64,000 nucleotides of DNA, from positions 1,240,001 through 1,304,000 of the forward strand of contig NW_017265140.1 in the NCBI RefSeq assembly GCF_001638985.1, read 5' to 3'. Numbering within the stretch: position 1 is the first letter of the stretch; the number at the start of each line of letters is the position of its first letter. This document shows positions 34,271-44,039 of this stretch, one piece after another. This DNA comes from Phycomyces blakesleeanus NRRL 1555(-) (taxonomy: Eukaryota > Mucoromycota > Mucoromycetes > Mucorales > Phycomycetaceae). The position numbers and the translations under genes are program-made. The notes beneath the pieces were generated by a model. That model searched no databases. It saw only the letters and a list, made by a program, of their open reading frames with translations, and was not told the DNA's origin.

Positions 34271-37200
34271 CTTTGAATAAACATATTTAAGATATATTAA
34301 ATAATATAATATACTACTTCTATCAAAATAAACAGAAAATATAAGTAAAGTAATGCTTTTTGTTATTTATAATATTTGAATAAAAATGCTAAGTCAAAAA
34401 TAAAATAAAATCTAAAACCAATAATGAAACCCCCTATTACACAAATCTCAAAATGCTATCATGCCCCAAAACACCAACTATCTGACTCAATGCAGATACT
34501 CTGTCTGTTCTCTTGATAGCAAAGACTATATTTCCCTAACTTTTCAGACATACCAAAGACATTCAAAAAGAGATAATGAGATGCAAGCCCAGAGATTGTC
34601 TTATACACATATAACAGTATTCTTTATTTTCAAATTTTATCTAATTAAACTTCTTTAAACTATAGCCTTGCGTACAGAAGTGTCTCAATCAGTGAATAAT
34701 AGCTCCATGAACATTGATTCCGAATTCAATGATACAGAAGAGTATATTGAAGACTTTATTGATGAATATTTTGGAAATCATGTTGAAGGTAAGCATATAA
34801 ATTGATCAAAATTATACAATCAAATATCATTTCCAGTTGTCTTATATAATGATTTTCTAATAGAACTTAATGACTTATCTCTTTCTGCTGATAATGATAT
34901 TTTTTTTGCCCAAAATGATAATGACAATAATGACAACAATAGCATTGATTTAGACTTCTTCAAAAAGCTTAAAGAAGAGTCTCAAGAATTCGATGGTTAG
35001 TATAAAGAAATAATAAGATTGTTTAACTTATATTAATCAATTGTGAAATAAATCTCTACACTCCTTCAAATATGCCAGAAGATCCAACACATGCCTTCAT
35101 TGTTTCTTTTGCCGCCTTTTTCATATCAAAATATGTCGTGGATTCTGGTAGTGTATTACTGTTAAAGTTTATCAATGAGATGCTAGCACATTTTGGGCAA
35201 TCATTCCACCTTCCTCTGAGCTTGAGTGGCCTTAATTCCATGACAGAAGTTAACTTATTGGCTGGTGGAGTACATTATTATGTCGCATGCAGTAAATGTA
35301 ATACAATATATCTTGAGTCTGAATCATTCCCTGAGTGCTGTGCTTCATGAAAACTTGCTGAACTGGTTTATGGAAACAAACTTCTTCTGCAAAGGTCAAA
35401 CAACATGCAATGACCAAAAAAGATGTATATATACATCTCTGCTACTGCTATATTGTGCACACTCTTTTGCCATTCTGGTTTTGAAGAATCGATCAACATG
35501 TAGAGAGGCAGACAGCAAGTCTCTGAAACAATGTTTGACATTTAAAACAGCACAAAATAGAGTGCACTAAAAGACCAAGATAATCAACAATTTGTATGTG
35601 ATGAACGATCCATCATGTTCACGCTCAACATAGACTGGTTCCAACCCTTTAATGGTGTTACATATTCTTGCAGAGCAATATATCTTTTGATCAACAACTT
35701 ACCAAGGGAAGAAAGATATAAGAAAAAAAATTGTTGTTCTTGTTGGTCTGATGCCGGAGCCCAGTGAAGCCAAAACAAGTGAGATTAATCACTACCTCCG
35801 TCCCCTTGTCAAGGAATTGCAACTATTATATCATGATGTAATGATATCTACCGTCCAATGTCCCCAAGATATTTGTGTTTATGCTCCCCTGCCTCTTGTT
35901 GCCCATGATATTCCTGCTGCCTGCAAGACCTGTGAGTTCACATCTCACATATGCAACTGCATATTCACTCACCTGCCTAATAACAGAGGCATGAACTATT
36001 CTGGATCTTTATTCTCCAGCTGGATGGTTCGAACCAATAAAGATAGCCACCAATTTGCCATCACATAGAAAAATGCAAGAAACAAGGCCAAGCAAAAAAG
36101 GATGGAGAAAGCAAATGGTGTCCGCTGGTTGGAGCTCTATCAGCTTCCTTATTTCAATGCTGTTGAATGCACCATAATCAATTCTATCCACAACCTCTTC
36201 CTTGGTATGACTAAAAGAGTCATAGAAAAGTGGAGAGTTGTTAATCTTATCACCAAGACGGACCTAGCCACCATGCAAGACGAAGCAAACATATTAAAAG
36301 TTTCCATTGGCTCCATTTCCCTGAGAAAGAAAATTGCAAAGGATTTTCCTTTTATGAAGGCCAACAAATAGAAGTTCTGATGCCTTGTATACTCTCCTGC
36401 CATTCTGCTTGGCTGTCTTCCACAAGAACATTTTGACAACTGGATGTGCTTTGTCAATGCTTGTTGCTACCTAGCCATGCCCAATATCACATACTGCCAC
36501 CTAGCTGAGGCTCATTTTTGTTCGCAGTTGTTTTGCCAAAAGAGTGAGAAATATTATGGGGAGCAGTTTATCTCCCCAAATACGCATCTACATCTTCACA
36601 TACAGAAAACAGTGGTTAACTTTGGACCGTATTATGAATATTGACTATTCAGCTTTGAACGCTTTAACAGTATACTTAAAGTGTATAAAACAAATGACAA
36701 GAATGGTTTTGAAGCAACATTTATGAAGAAATATATAGAAGATACATCAAAGGCCAATCTCATCTATACAATTATATCTCTACTTAAAAACGAAAATCAA
36801 AAAACATTACTGAGTGAGCTTATGAACACCAATATGTCACCAACTAAGATATCACCAACCAATATGCTACAAAACAATATGCCACTAATCAATATGCTAC
36901 AAAATTTCAACTTTAGTGTTTTTCTTAACTCTATAAACAATATGCATCAAATCAGAAGTAACGAGCTTATTGTAAATGAGTATTGACTACTGCTGTAATT
37001 GAGAATAAGCCTGAAGGAAATAATATATGGCCTCATCTATTCCAGTCAAAGGTGTCTACCAATTACTTTATTATTTAACACACAGATTTATCATGAATGA
37101 TAGTAATTATATTTCATATGATGATATCACCATAATATGAGATATATCAGTGGATTATTATAGGCATAATTATAACTCATAAACACATTTACTTTCTATG

Positions 37201-37564
37201 TTAATACTTCATTGGGACTACACACATTTATATAATTAATCATACATTAATTATTCTAAGATCATGTTGCTCTGATTAAGGCTCAGATAGGATCGATTAC
37301 CTGACCTCAGTCATATAATTTTCCCAATCTAAAACAATATACAGTCAAAGCTTAATTTAGTAATACTTTTGGGAGAAGCTAAATTATATTTTTTTTTGTT
37401 TGTAAGAAGCATTTTATTAGGCTTGGGGGGTCTGGTGATACTCAAAAGAAGATAATCAAAAGAGTGATCACAGCATTTGTTTGGAGGGTTTTCTAGCTTT
37501 TTCAATGTTTTTTGGGGGGTTTTTGTTTTTGTTAATTATAATAAATATAAGTATAAGTTTTTTT

Positions 37565-40500
37565 TTAAAAGAGAGGATCGAGGTCTAATTCTTGGCAAAT
37601 GCGGGTTAGGGTCTTGCGAGCCGTACCAACAACAGCAGACGGAACAAATGGTGAATCGTCAAAAATGAAAGTCCAGTGGTGACGCCATATCGCAAGGAGG
37701 GTGCATCCAAAGACGGTAGAAGGGGGAATAGAAGAGTTTAAGGAAGAGGGAAAAGAGAAGAAGTGAAAAGCGTTGTGTAGTGCGGTTGGGGTAGGTATTG
37801 TGCCAAAGAATTCCAGCCACATGCCGATCCACACCGCGTTTTTGAGAGGACAAGTGAAGAAGAAGTGGTCTTGGGAGTCGGAGGAGAGAGAGCAAATAGA
37901 GCAGGTAGGAGAGGGAAAGGTGAGAGGAAGCAAAGAGTGAAGACGGGCTTGGCAAGAAATCTTGTTGTGTAGACCACGAAACCAAATGTTACGAGCCACC
38001 AGGGGAAGGGGGAAAGACCAAAATTTCCGCCAATGACGAGAGCCACGAGGGGGATCGAAATAGCGGGCACGGACGAGATGGTGGGAGCACAGCCCACGGA
38101 AAGTGCGTGTGGAAAGGCGTGCCCAAGTCTGAGAAGGTACGAGCGCATTAAAGAAAGGGAACAAGTCAATTGATGTGCCATCTTGAATGAGCAGAGACGG
38201 ATATTGTTCGGTCAGTTCACGAGGAGAGCAACAAGCACAAACGATTATCAAATGTAATGTGAGAGTGTTGAGTTGAACTCGGCCAAGGAACTTATTAATA
38301 ACACGAGAGCGTGGGTGGCTGCTGGTGATGGAGATAGACCGTAGCGACGCCGGGGCAGGGTCAAAGGTGTAGAGGTGGGAAACCAAAAGATCTTGCCAAG
38401 ATGGGGGGAAGCGTGCTTGGGAAGCAGGGACAATGGTGACTGCTGAGAGAGGCAAAGCAAGGCAAGTAGTCGAATTTACCACAACATTATCAAAGTTGTG
38501 CAGCAGATGGTCAATGGCAGCGAAGGCTAAATGTAGAGGAGAGGTAAGATCCCGCCATCCAGAAGGACGCATACTTGGAAATAGAAGGGGAAATAGGGGA
38601 GAAAGAGATGGAAGTGAAGGCTGTAACAATCCGGACATCCAGCGTGGGACCAAACCAGGTGGGGACCGAGGAGCGCGGACGATAGGTTGAAGCCAACAAA
38701 GTTGTAGAGCGCTCTGCTGCGTCTTAGGATCGATGATACCAAGTCCACCTTGCATGCGTGGGAGGCAGAAAGTATCCAAAGAAATCGGGGGGAAGGTGCC
38801 ACGTTGAAGGAAGCTACCCATGATGGACCTGATCTTCTGAAAGAAGGACATAGGTAGAGAGACCACACGCAAAACATGCCAAAGCTGAGAGAGTATGAGA
38901 GATGTTAGAACAGTGGCTTTACCCCGAAAGGAGAGACAGCGAGATGAGTGAAGATTGCAGCTGTCCTCAATCCTTTGGAGAAGAGATGAGCAGAACGAGT
39001 CCCGTTGAGCCTTGGAGTGAATCAGCGGAAAGCCAAGATAATGGAGAGGTACGGGCGAGGTGCGGTCATGCCAATCGGTAATGTTATGACGATGGAGGGT
39101 GGAGGTCCAATCGGGGAGAGGACTACCAGATAGTGAGAAAGCTTGCATTTTGTGGAGGTTGATACGCGCATTGGACGCAGCGGAATAGGTGGTGAGATGT
39201 GTGTGGAGTCGAGTAAGGTGAGCCGGATCTGGGAGAAATACCAGAAGATCGTCAGCATAAGCTAGAAGTTTAATAGGAGGAATAGTAGCCACACTATCAG
39301 GGACAGAAGGTCGAAAACCGAGGAAGGATTGATCACTTATAACCCGTCGCAACAAAGGTTCAAAAGCCAAATTGAACAAGATGGGAGAGAGAGGGTCGCC
39401 TTGACGGAGGCCACGCAATTGTGTGAGAGGGCGAGATAGGAAGCCATTAACGTTGATCTGAATCTGTGTAGAGAAAAACAATTGGGTGATACAAGTTATT
39501 ATAGATTTAGGAAAGCGAAAGTGATCGAGAACTCGGCGCAAGTATTCTGGGTGGACTCGGTCGTACGCTTTCTCCTGATCAAGAAGAAGACCCACTCCAG
39601 TCGAGCTTTCCTGAAGTGCCTGAGCCATGACCATCCGGGTGAGCATCCCATTATCAGCAATAAATTGTCCTTGAACAAAGCCAGTTTGGTAGGGAGTGAC
39701 AAGAGGAGTGGCAGCAGGGATCAAACGAGAGTTAAGAAGACGAGTGAAGACCTTAGCATCAGTGTTGATAAGTGCGATGGGTCGCCAATTCCAAAGGGAG
39801 GTAAGGTCGCCTTTTTTCGGGAGAAGACACACGCAGGTGGACATCCAAGTGGGGGGAAAGACACCATCCAACAAAGCTTCGTTATATACACGCGAGACAA
39901 GAGTGGAGCATTTGGGGTGGTCAAGTATGAGTCGCAGAATCTCGTATGGCAATCCGTCAGGACCAGGGCTACTGGCATTGGGGGATCGAGAGGCACCTTG
40001 ACGAATAGTGTTGAGGGAAAATTTGCGAGTGAGGCAATGTTGAGTGAGATCAGTGAGGGCAAGATTGTCAGGAAGATTCTGGAGAAGATCATCAACAGCA
40101 GCAGAAGTGATGGGCTCAGGAGAGTAGAGAGTCTCATAGAAGGTGGCAGCAGCCTCCGTCATGCTGTCAGGCTCAGTGCAAAGATAGTTGGTAACAGGAT
40201 GGCGTAGGCTGGTGATGAGTTTTTTGGACTGACGTGTAGCAATGGTGCGTTTAAGGAAACCGGCAGAGGTTTCACCCTGTTCGCGCCATTGTCGGCCAGC
40301 CCAGAGAGCAAGAATTGCTACGCGTTCCAGTTGAACCTGTTGGAGCTTGCGTTCGATTACAGGAAGCTGAAAGTTCTGGGCGGGTTGATGGCGAAACCGA
40401 AGAATCAACTTATCACGCCGACTTTGAAGTTGTGCTTCTAGAGTGGACAGGGAAGGTGAGATTCGACGAGAGAAACGTTTAATGAATCTAGTCACTTCAG

Positions 40501-41350
40501 ACTTGACTAAATCCCAGTTTGTCTGTGGGGAATTGGAGGCGGGGAGAGTGGGAACAAAGGTGTAAAGAAAGACAGAAAGTTCGTCCTGGAAGGAAGTGAG
40601 CTGAGCAAGGCGAGGGTTCGCCCGCCAAAGGCCTTTACCACTGGTCCGAGAAGAAGGAAGGGAGAGTACGACTGTGACCAGACAATGGTCAGACCACTGT
40701 GAGTGTATATATTCCACCGAGTGTGAGGTGGCACAAGAAGCAAGGTCGGAGGAGGCGAATATGTAGTCAATTGTGGAGGATGATGTCCCACGGTGAAAGG
40801 TAGGTTGAGGTACCTTGCCGGTGGGAGTCACACAGTCCACAAGGCGGTCGGTGAGAAATTGAAGCCATGGGCGAGGTGGAGTGCTATGGGCGGTGGTAGT
40901 AGTGAGTGAGTGATTGAGGTCGCCCAATAGAATCATATTAGTGGGTGACGCGGGTATCAAGAGAGGATTGTGAAGAAGAGAGGTGAGGAACGAATGTCGT
41001 TCGCGATAAGTAGTGGGAGCATAAATGACACAGATACGGAAAGAGTTGAACATAGACTGTGCGTGAGATACTGTAGCAGTGATGCAGCGGCCGCATATAC
41101 TAAACAATGGATCAGTAAGCATAATATCTTTTGAAAGGCATACAAGTCCACAATGAGGAGACCAAAGAGAAGAAGGAGATTGGAATTGCATAGTAAATGT
41201 GTCTTGAAGAGCAATAGAGTGGGCATGGGTTTCTTGAAGGGCGAGGAGATCAATTCCCTTCGAACGTAAGTGGTGTATAAATAATGAGCGTGTTTCGGGT
41301 CGTCCCACCTTGGGGAGGCCTCTGCAGTTCATAGTTCCAATGGTAATCAT
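37565..41350 (-). CDS. LINE ORF2, endonuclease-reverse transcriptase
   Basis: 1261 aa, open throughout. The N-terminal AP-endonuclease-type domain shows MNCRGL, ALQETHA, LLGDLNHS, IDYIFAS and WSDHCLV, all the usual active-site residues. The central reverse transcriptase shows LLLDQEKAYDRV, LRQGDPLSPILF and YADDLLVF. The C-terminus carries a zf-RVT type knuckle (CSICSLSSDSQDHFFFTC) after LHNKISCQARL. The enzyme nicks target DNA and copies the LINE RNA there. With no stop or lost catalytic residue it may be functional. It overlaps ORF1 by 4 bp. Long frames on the opposite strand are shadows. Confidence 0.93.
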   Translation of the reverse strand: MITIGTMNCRGLPKVGRPETRSLFIHHLRSKGIDLLALQETHAHSIALQDTFTMQFQSPSSLWSPHCGLVCLSKDIMLTDPLFSICGRCITATVSHAQSMFNSFRICVIYAPTTYRERHSFLTSLLHNPLLIPASPTNMILLGDLNHSLTTTTAHSTPPRPWLQFLTDRLVDCVTPTGKVPQPTFHRGTSSSTIDYIFASSDLASCATSHSVEYIHSQWSDHCLVTVVLSLPSSRTSGKGLWRANPRLAQLTSFQDELSVFLYTFVPTLPASNSPQTNWDLVKSEVTRFIKRFSRRISPSLSTLEAQLQSRRDKLILRFRHQPAQNFQLPVIERKLQQVQLERVAILALWAGRQWREQGETSAGFLKRTIATRQSKKLITSLRHPVTNYLCTEPDSMTEAAATFYETLYSPEPITSAAVDDLLQNLPDNLALTDLTQHCLTRKFSLNTIRQGASRSPNASSPGPDGLPYEILRLILDHPKCSTLVSRVYNEALLDGVFPPTWMSTCVCLLPKKGDLTSLWNWRPIALINTDAKVFTRLLNSRLIPAATPLVTPYQTGFVQGQFIADNGMLTRMVMAQALQESSTGVGLLLDQEKAYDRVHPEYLRRVLDHFRFPKSIITCITQLFFSTQIQINVNGFLSRPLTQLRGLRQGDPLSPILFNLAFEPLLRRVISDQSFLGFRPSVPDSVATIPPIKLLAYADDLLVFLPDPAHLTRLHTHLTTYSAASNARINLHKMQAFSLSGSPLPDWTSTLHRHNITDWHDRTSPVPLHYLGFPLIHSKAQRDSFCSSLLQRIEDSCNLHSSRCLSFRGKATVLTSLILSQLWHVLRVVSLPMSFFQKIRSIMGSFLQRGTFPPISLDTFCLPRMQGGLGIIDPKTQQSALQLCWLQPIVRAPRSPPGLVPRWMSGLLQPSLPSLSPLFPLLFPSMRPSGWRDLTSPLHLAFAAIDHLLHNFDNVVVNSTTCLALPLSAVTIVPASQARFPPSWQDLLVSHLYTFDPAPASLRSISITSSHPRSRVINKFLGRVQLNTLTLHLIIVCACCSPRELTEQYPSLLIQDGTSIDLFPFFNALVPSQTWARLSTRTFRGLCSHHLVRARYFDPPRGSRHWRKFWSFPLPLVARNIWFRGLHNKISCQARLHSLLPLTFPSPTCSICSLSSDSQDHFFFTCPLKNAVWIGMWLEFFGTIPTPTALHNAFHFFSFPSSLNSSIPPSTVFGCTLLAIWRHHWTFIFDDSPFVPSAVVGTARKTLTRICQELDLDPLF

Positions 41351-42741
41351 TGGTTAGATTTGGCCTCTGCGCCGAGGGCTTGACGGGTGAACCGGGGTGG
41401 AGGGGAGAGCGAAGAGTTACAAGAGGCAGTGTTCCTGCGTGTGGGGGACGTGGAAAGACTGCGTCTCGTGTTGCGGTTGGGCGTATGTCGGGTAAGACGA
41501 CGTACTCTTTCAGTTTCAGTAGCCTGAATAGCCTCCAGGAGAGCCTGCTCATCGGCGGCCTTCTCAGGCTCCTGTTGCAATTGGGCTTTGTCAGAATTTA
41601 CCTGTTCTGGAAGGGCGTCGAGCATTGTGTCGTCTTCAGGATCTACAATATAGGCGGTGTTGTCGGATGGTGTTTCCTCTTCAGCATGGTTGACTACCTT
41701 GGCTTTGCGTTGTGGTTCAATCGGCAGAAGAGAAGATGAAGCTTTGTTAGCCGGATTGTGGATGGAATCCGCAGATGTACCAGTGGGGAGATTAGTTGTC
41801 AGGGGGCGGGGCAGCACAATGCGATCCTGGTGAGGAACACGGTTGAGGTGGCGAGAGCGTTTGTTAGTGGTTGCTGACCTATGACCAGGTTCGGAGACGT
41901 GGGGACAGTTAGCTTGCAAATGGCCAGGCTTGTTGCAGCTGTGACAGGTGCGTGTTTCTGAAGAGCGTGCAGGGCAGGCATCGATGTCGTGGCCCATTTG
42001 TTTGCAGTATTTGCAATGGGAGCCCATATGTGCCCATTCTCCAAGGATGGTAGTGTTGTCGTTGTAAGAAATCTTGTAGGCAAGCTTGGCGACTTGCTGA
42101 GCTGGTGGGTCGGGTCGTTCAAGGAGGACACTGCCAGTGCCATCGAAAAAGGTATAACTCTCGCGGACCACAATTTCGCGTACAATTCCGAAAGGGGCAA
42201 GGCACCGTTGAAGTCCAGTTACTAAATCAGGATAACGAACACCAGGGAGTCGAGACAATGTTACCCGATATACCTTGCGACCAGGAGCAACGGCAATACA
42301 GGCTGGGAAGTATTGATCAGAAACAAAAATAGGATGCGCGCACGCAATAGCACAGGAAGCAGCGTCGAGGAATTGGACCTCGAGAGCAGTAGGAGCAGAA
42401 CGACTGGGAAGAGTAACTTTTACGATAGAGTCTGCAAAAGCAGAGCTTTTCAGGGCATGCCAGAAGACATTGTGGAGAGGAGAAGTGGGAAGAGGAGCGT
42501 TATAAAAAACAGTGTGGGGTGCGGTACCAGCACGCCAGATGCGTGGTAACCCATCAATGGAATCGCCATATATGATACGAGGTTGGTGAGGAAGAAGAGC
42601 AGTAGGTGCGAGAGTAGCAGCGACCGAGTACGTGCGTTGTGAGGTGGTGGGGCTGGATGGGGTGGTGGAGTGAGGTGAGGGTGAGCCGAAAGTTGAGGGG
42701 GGGTCCCCAAGTGGATCCGGTGGAGTACTGGGAAGAGCCAT
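41347..42741 (-). CDS. LINE ORF1, CCHC zinc-knuckle nucleic-acid-binding protein
   Basis: 464 aa, fully open. A Pro/Ser/Thr-rich N-terminus (residues 1-50) is followed by a central region of about 180 residues and two CCHC knuckles near residues 240-290 (CKYCKQMGHDIDAC and CHSCNKPGHLQANC). An acidic then Arg/Thr-rich C-terminus ends the protein. In LINEs ORF1p coats the transcript and travels with it to the target. The stop overlaps the ORF2 start in ATGA (41347-41350), so ORF2 is probably made by termination and re-initiation on the same RNA. The start is the only upstream ATG, and no 5' untranslated sequence remains in this copy. Confidence 0.88.
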   Translation of the reverse strand: MALPSTPPDPLGDPPSTFGSPSPHSTTPSSPTTSQRTYSVAATLAPTALLPHQPRIIYGDSIDGLPRIWRAGTAPHTVFYNAPLPTSPLHNVFWHALKSSAFADSIVKVTLPSRSAPTALEVQFLDAASCAIACAHPIFVSDQYFPACIAVAPGRKVYRVTLSRLPGVRYPDLVTGLQRCLAPFGIVREIVVRESYTFFDGTGSVLLERPDPPAQQVAKLAYKISYNDNTTILGEWAHMGSHCKYCKQMGHDIDACPARSSETRTCHSCNKPGHLQANCPHVSEPGHRSATTNKRSRHLNRVPHQDRIVLPRPLTTNLPTGTSADSIHNPANKASSSLLPIEPQRKAKVVNHAEEETPSDNTAYIVDPEDDTMLDALPEQVNSDKAQLQQEPEKAADEQALLEAIQATETERVRRLTRHTPNRNTRRSLSTSPTRRNTASCNSSLSPPPRFTRQALGAEAKSNQ

Positions 42742-43651
42742 GAAGCTAAATTATATAACTATTACTAAATCAAATGGATTTTTTTTTACTCCGCATATGT
42801 TTTTTAGCAATATTGCAGATTTGCTCTATGTGACTGCGAATAAAAGTTGTGAAAAAAATATTACTAAATCGCAATTATTACTAAATCAAATATTACTAAA
42901 TCGAGCTTTGACTGTAAATAGCAGCAGTAGTTCAGTGTAGGAACCTCGTCAAACTTGATACCAAATCTTTTCTCAATAAATAAAACCTACACAAGTTCTC
43001 CAAATCTTTGCTCCTCATCTCATATCATCAATTCTTCCTCTTAAAAACTTCTTCAAACTTCAACCACCACAACAGAGCCATTATCTCAAAGCTGCTATCC
43101 ACTCAAGCTTGGCCACTATGAACCTATGAGAAAACAAGAATATGCTCATCTTCTCAACTTTTACATATAAGATATGCCAATATAAATCTACGAGATTACT
43201 GGGAGATAGTCGCTTATATGCCACTTATAAATAATATCATTCAAAAGATGTCATCCATAAATCTTCTTAGCCAGGTTTACAAAAGTGGATCATTTATACA
43301 GGCATCATTTATAATAATTAACACTACCGCAATCAAAACGTATACTAGTCAAATACAATACATATTCTTAAATGACATTGCCAACCTTAAACCATATAAA
43401 CCAATCCGCCACACTTTTGCCTATGTAAAATGGTACATTCCTGCAGTCAAGAACGCAACAGGAGTGAGATGTGTTGTGACTAATGACTTTGGATTCTTTT
43501 CAGACAACTTTTATTGCATATTGCCCATTCATTGCATCTCATCATCTGCTATCATTGGTGAATATGTAAATGCAGAAGGAGTTGTCAAGATAGTTATTGT
43601 ACCAATTCTTAAAAATATATATCACTATAGAAAAAAATCTACAATTATTTG

Positions 43652-44039
43652 AAACAATCTGCCAAATTTGGAAGAAAAAAACTGTTTTTTCAATTACCAA
43701 ATATTTTTTCTATATTTAGAAAGCTTTAAATTTATTTTTGTCTCATGGAGCCATTATTTTATTTTATTTTCTTATTTTTAAATTGAATAGCCATTTCTGG
43801 TAAAAATACAAGGGCTATATATTTTTTTCTCTTCTGAAATTGTCAGAGATAGAAATACAACCAATTAACTAAATATATATTCAACTTGAGTTTCAGTATC
43901 AACTCTGATTTCAAATAATTAACCATGTCAATGTACTTCACAGTAGTGAGTAATTAGGTTAAAGAAAAAGGATTTATATTTGCATATATAGAAAAAAAAA
44001 GAAGAGGAAAAAAACTATTCGTAATAATGTGGATGAGAA
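43652..44039. other. AT-rich spacer between two elements
   Basis: No coding sequence. Separates the end of the Plavaka-like pseudogene from the 3' end of the second Tnp2-like element. No inverted ends recognised. Confidence 0.4.

Larger units (their letters stand above)
37390..42741 (-). mobile_element. L1-like LINE with two intact ORFs
   Basis: A minus-strand non-LTR retrotransposon of about 5.35 kb flanked by the 15-bp direct repeat GAAGCTAAATTATAT (37375-37389, 42742-42756). The 3' end shows an A tract (T run 37389-37397 on the plus strand). The 5' end is the ORF1 ATG itself, immediately next to the duplication. Markedly richer in G+C than its surroundings. Organisation (ORF1 with CCHC knuckles; ORF2 with AP endonuclease, RT and a zinc knuckle) resembles L1-type elements described from Mucoromycotina; the relation to the named Grem-LINE1 family is only a suggestion. 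Confidence 0.9.
37342..42914 (+). mobile_element. pogo-like MITE, split by a LINE
   Basis: Left end CAGTCAAAGCTTAATTTAG, right end its complement with CG in place of TA after AAAGCT. TA flanks both sides (37340-37341, 42915-42916), and the uninterrupted LTR-G reads CAATATAAATAGC at this point. Without the LINE the element is about 205 bp with no coding capacity: a non-autonomous Tc1/mariner, pogo-type MITE. Four copies of TATTACTAAATC lie in its right arm. Confidence 0.85.
36968..43074 (+). repeat. LTR-G, copy 4, split by MITE and LINE
   Basis: 36968-37341 plus 42917-43074 make 532 bp of LTR-G (TATTGTAAATG..CCACCACAACA; the first G is changed to A). Flanks GAGCT (36963-36967) and GAGCC (43075-43079) form a 5-bp duplication with one transition. 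Inserted in the Plavaka-like transposase. Confidence 0.85.
34461..43651 (+). pseudogene. Plavaka/Tnp2-like transposase, split by nested insertions
   Basis: The coding pieces are 34461-36962 and 43080-43651. The 5' piece has a decayed C2H2-like leader (TQCRYSVCSL), acidic exons near 34700 and 34900, then DWFQPFNGV, INNLPREERYK, LVGLMPEPSEAKTSE, INHYLRPL, DIPAACKTC, VRWLELYQLPYF, and INSIHNLFLGMTKRV followed by a DUF4218-like FERFNSILK. The 3' piece gives INLLSQVYKSGSF..FAYVKWY..CILPIHCISS. The same order occurs uninterrupted in the copy at 52861-55036, proving that they were one gene. Many stops and frameshifts; AT-rich. The split is caused by the LTR-G at 36968-43074 and its contents. A cut-and-paste DDE enzyme in origin; inactive. 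Confidence 0.75.

Noticed and set aside
37382..37400. T run at the left end of the LINE as a Pol III terminator
   Set aside because: It is the complement of the LINE's A tail next to the 15-bp target duplication.
39482..40207. 241-codon open frame on the plus strand inside the LINE
   Set aside because: Antisense shadow of the GC-rich ORF2; codon pattern mirrors the RT on the other strand.
42780..42940. 66-codon open frame to the right of the LINE
   Set aside because: It spans MITE repeats and the LTR junction and cannot be a gene.
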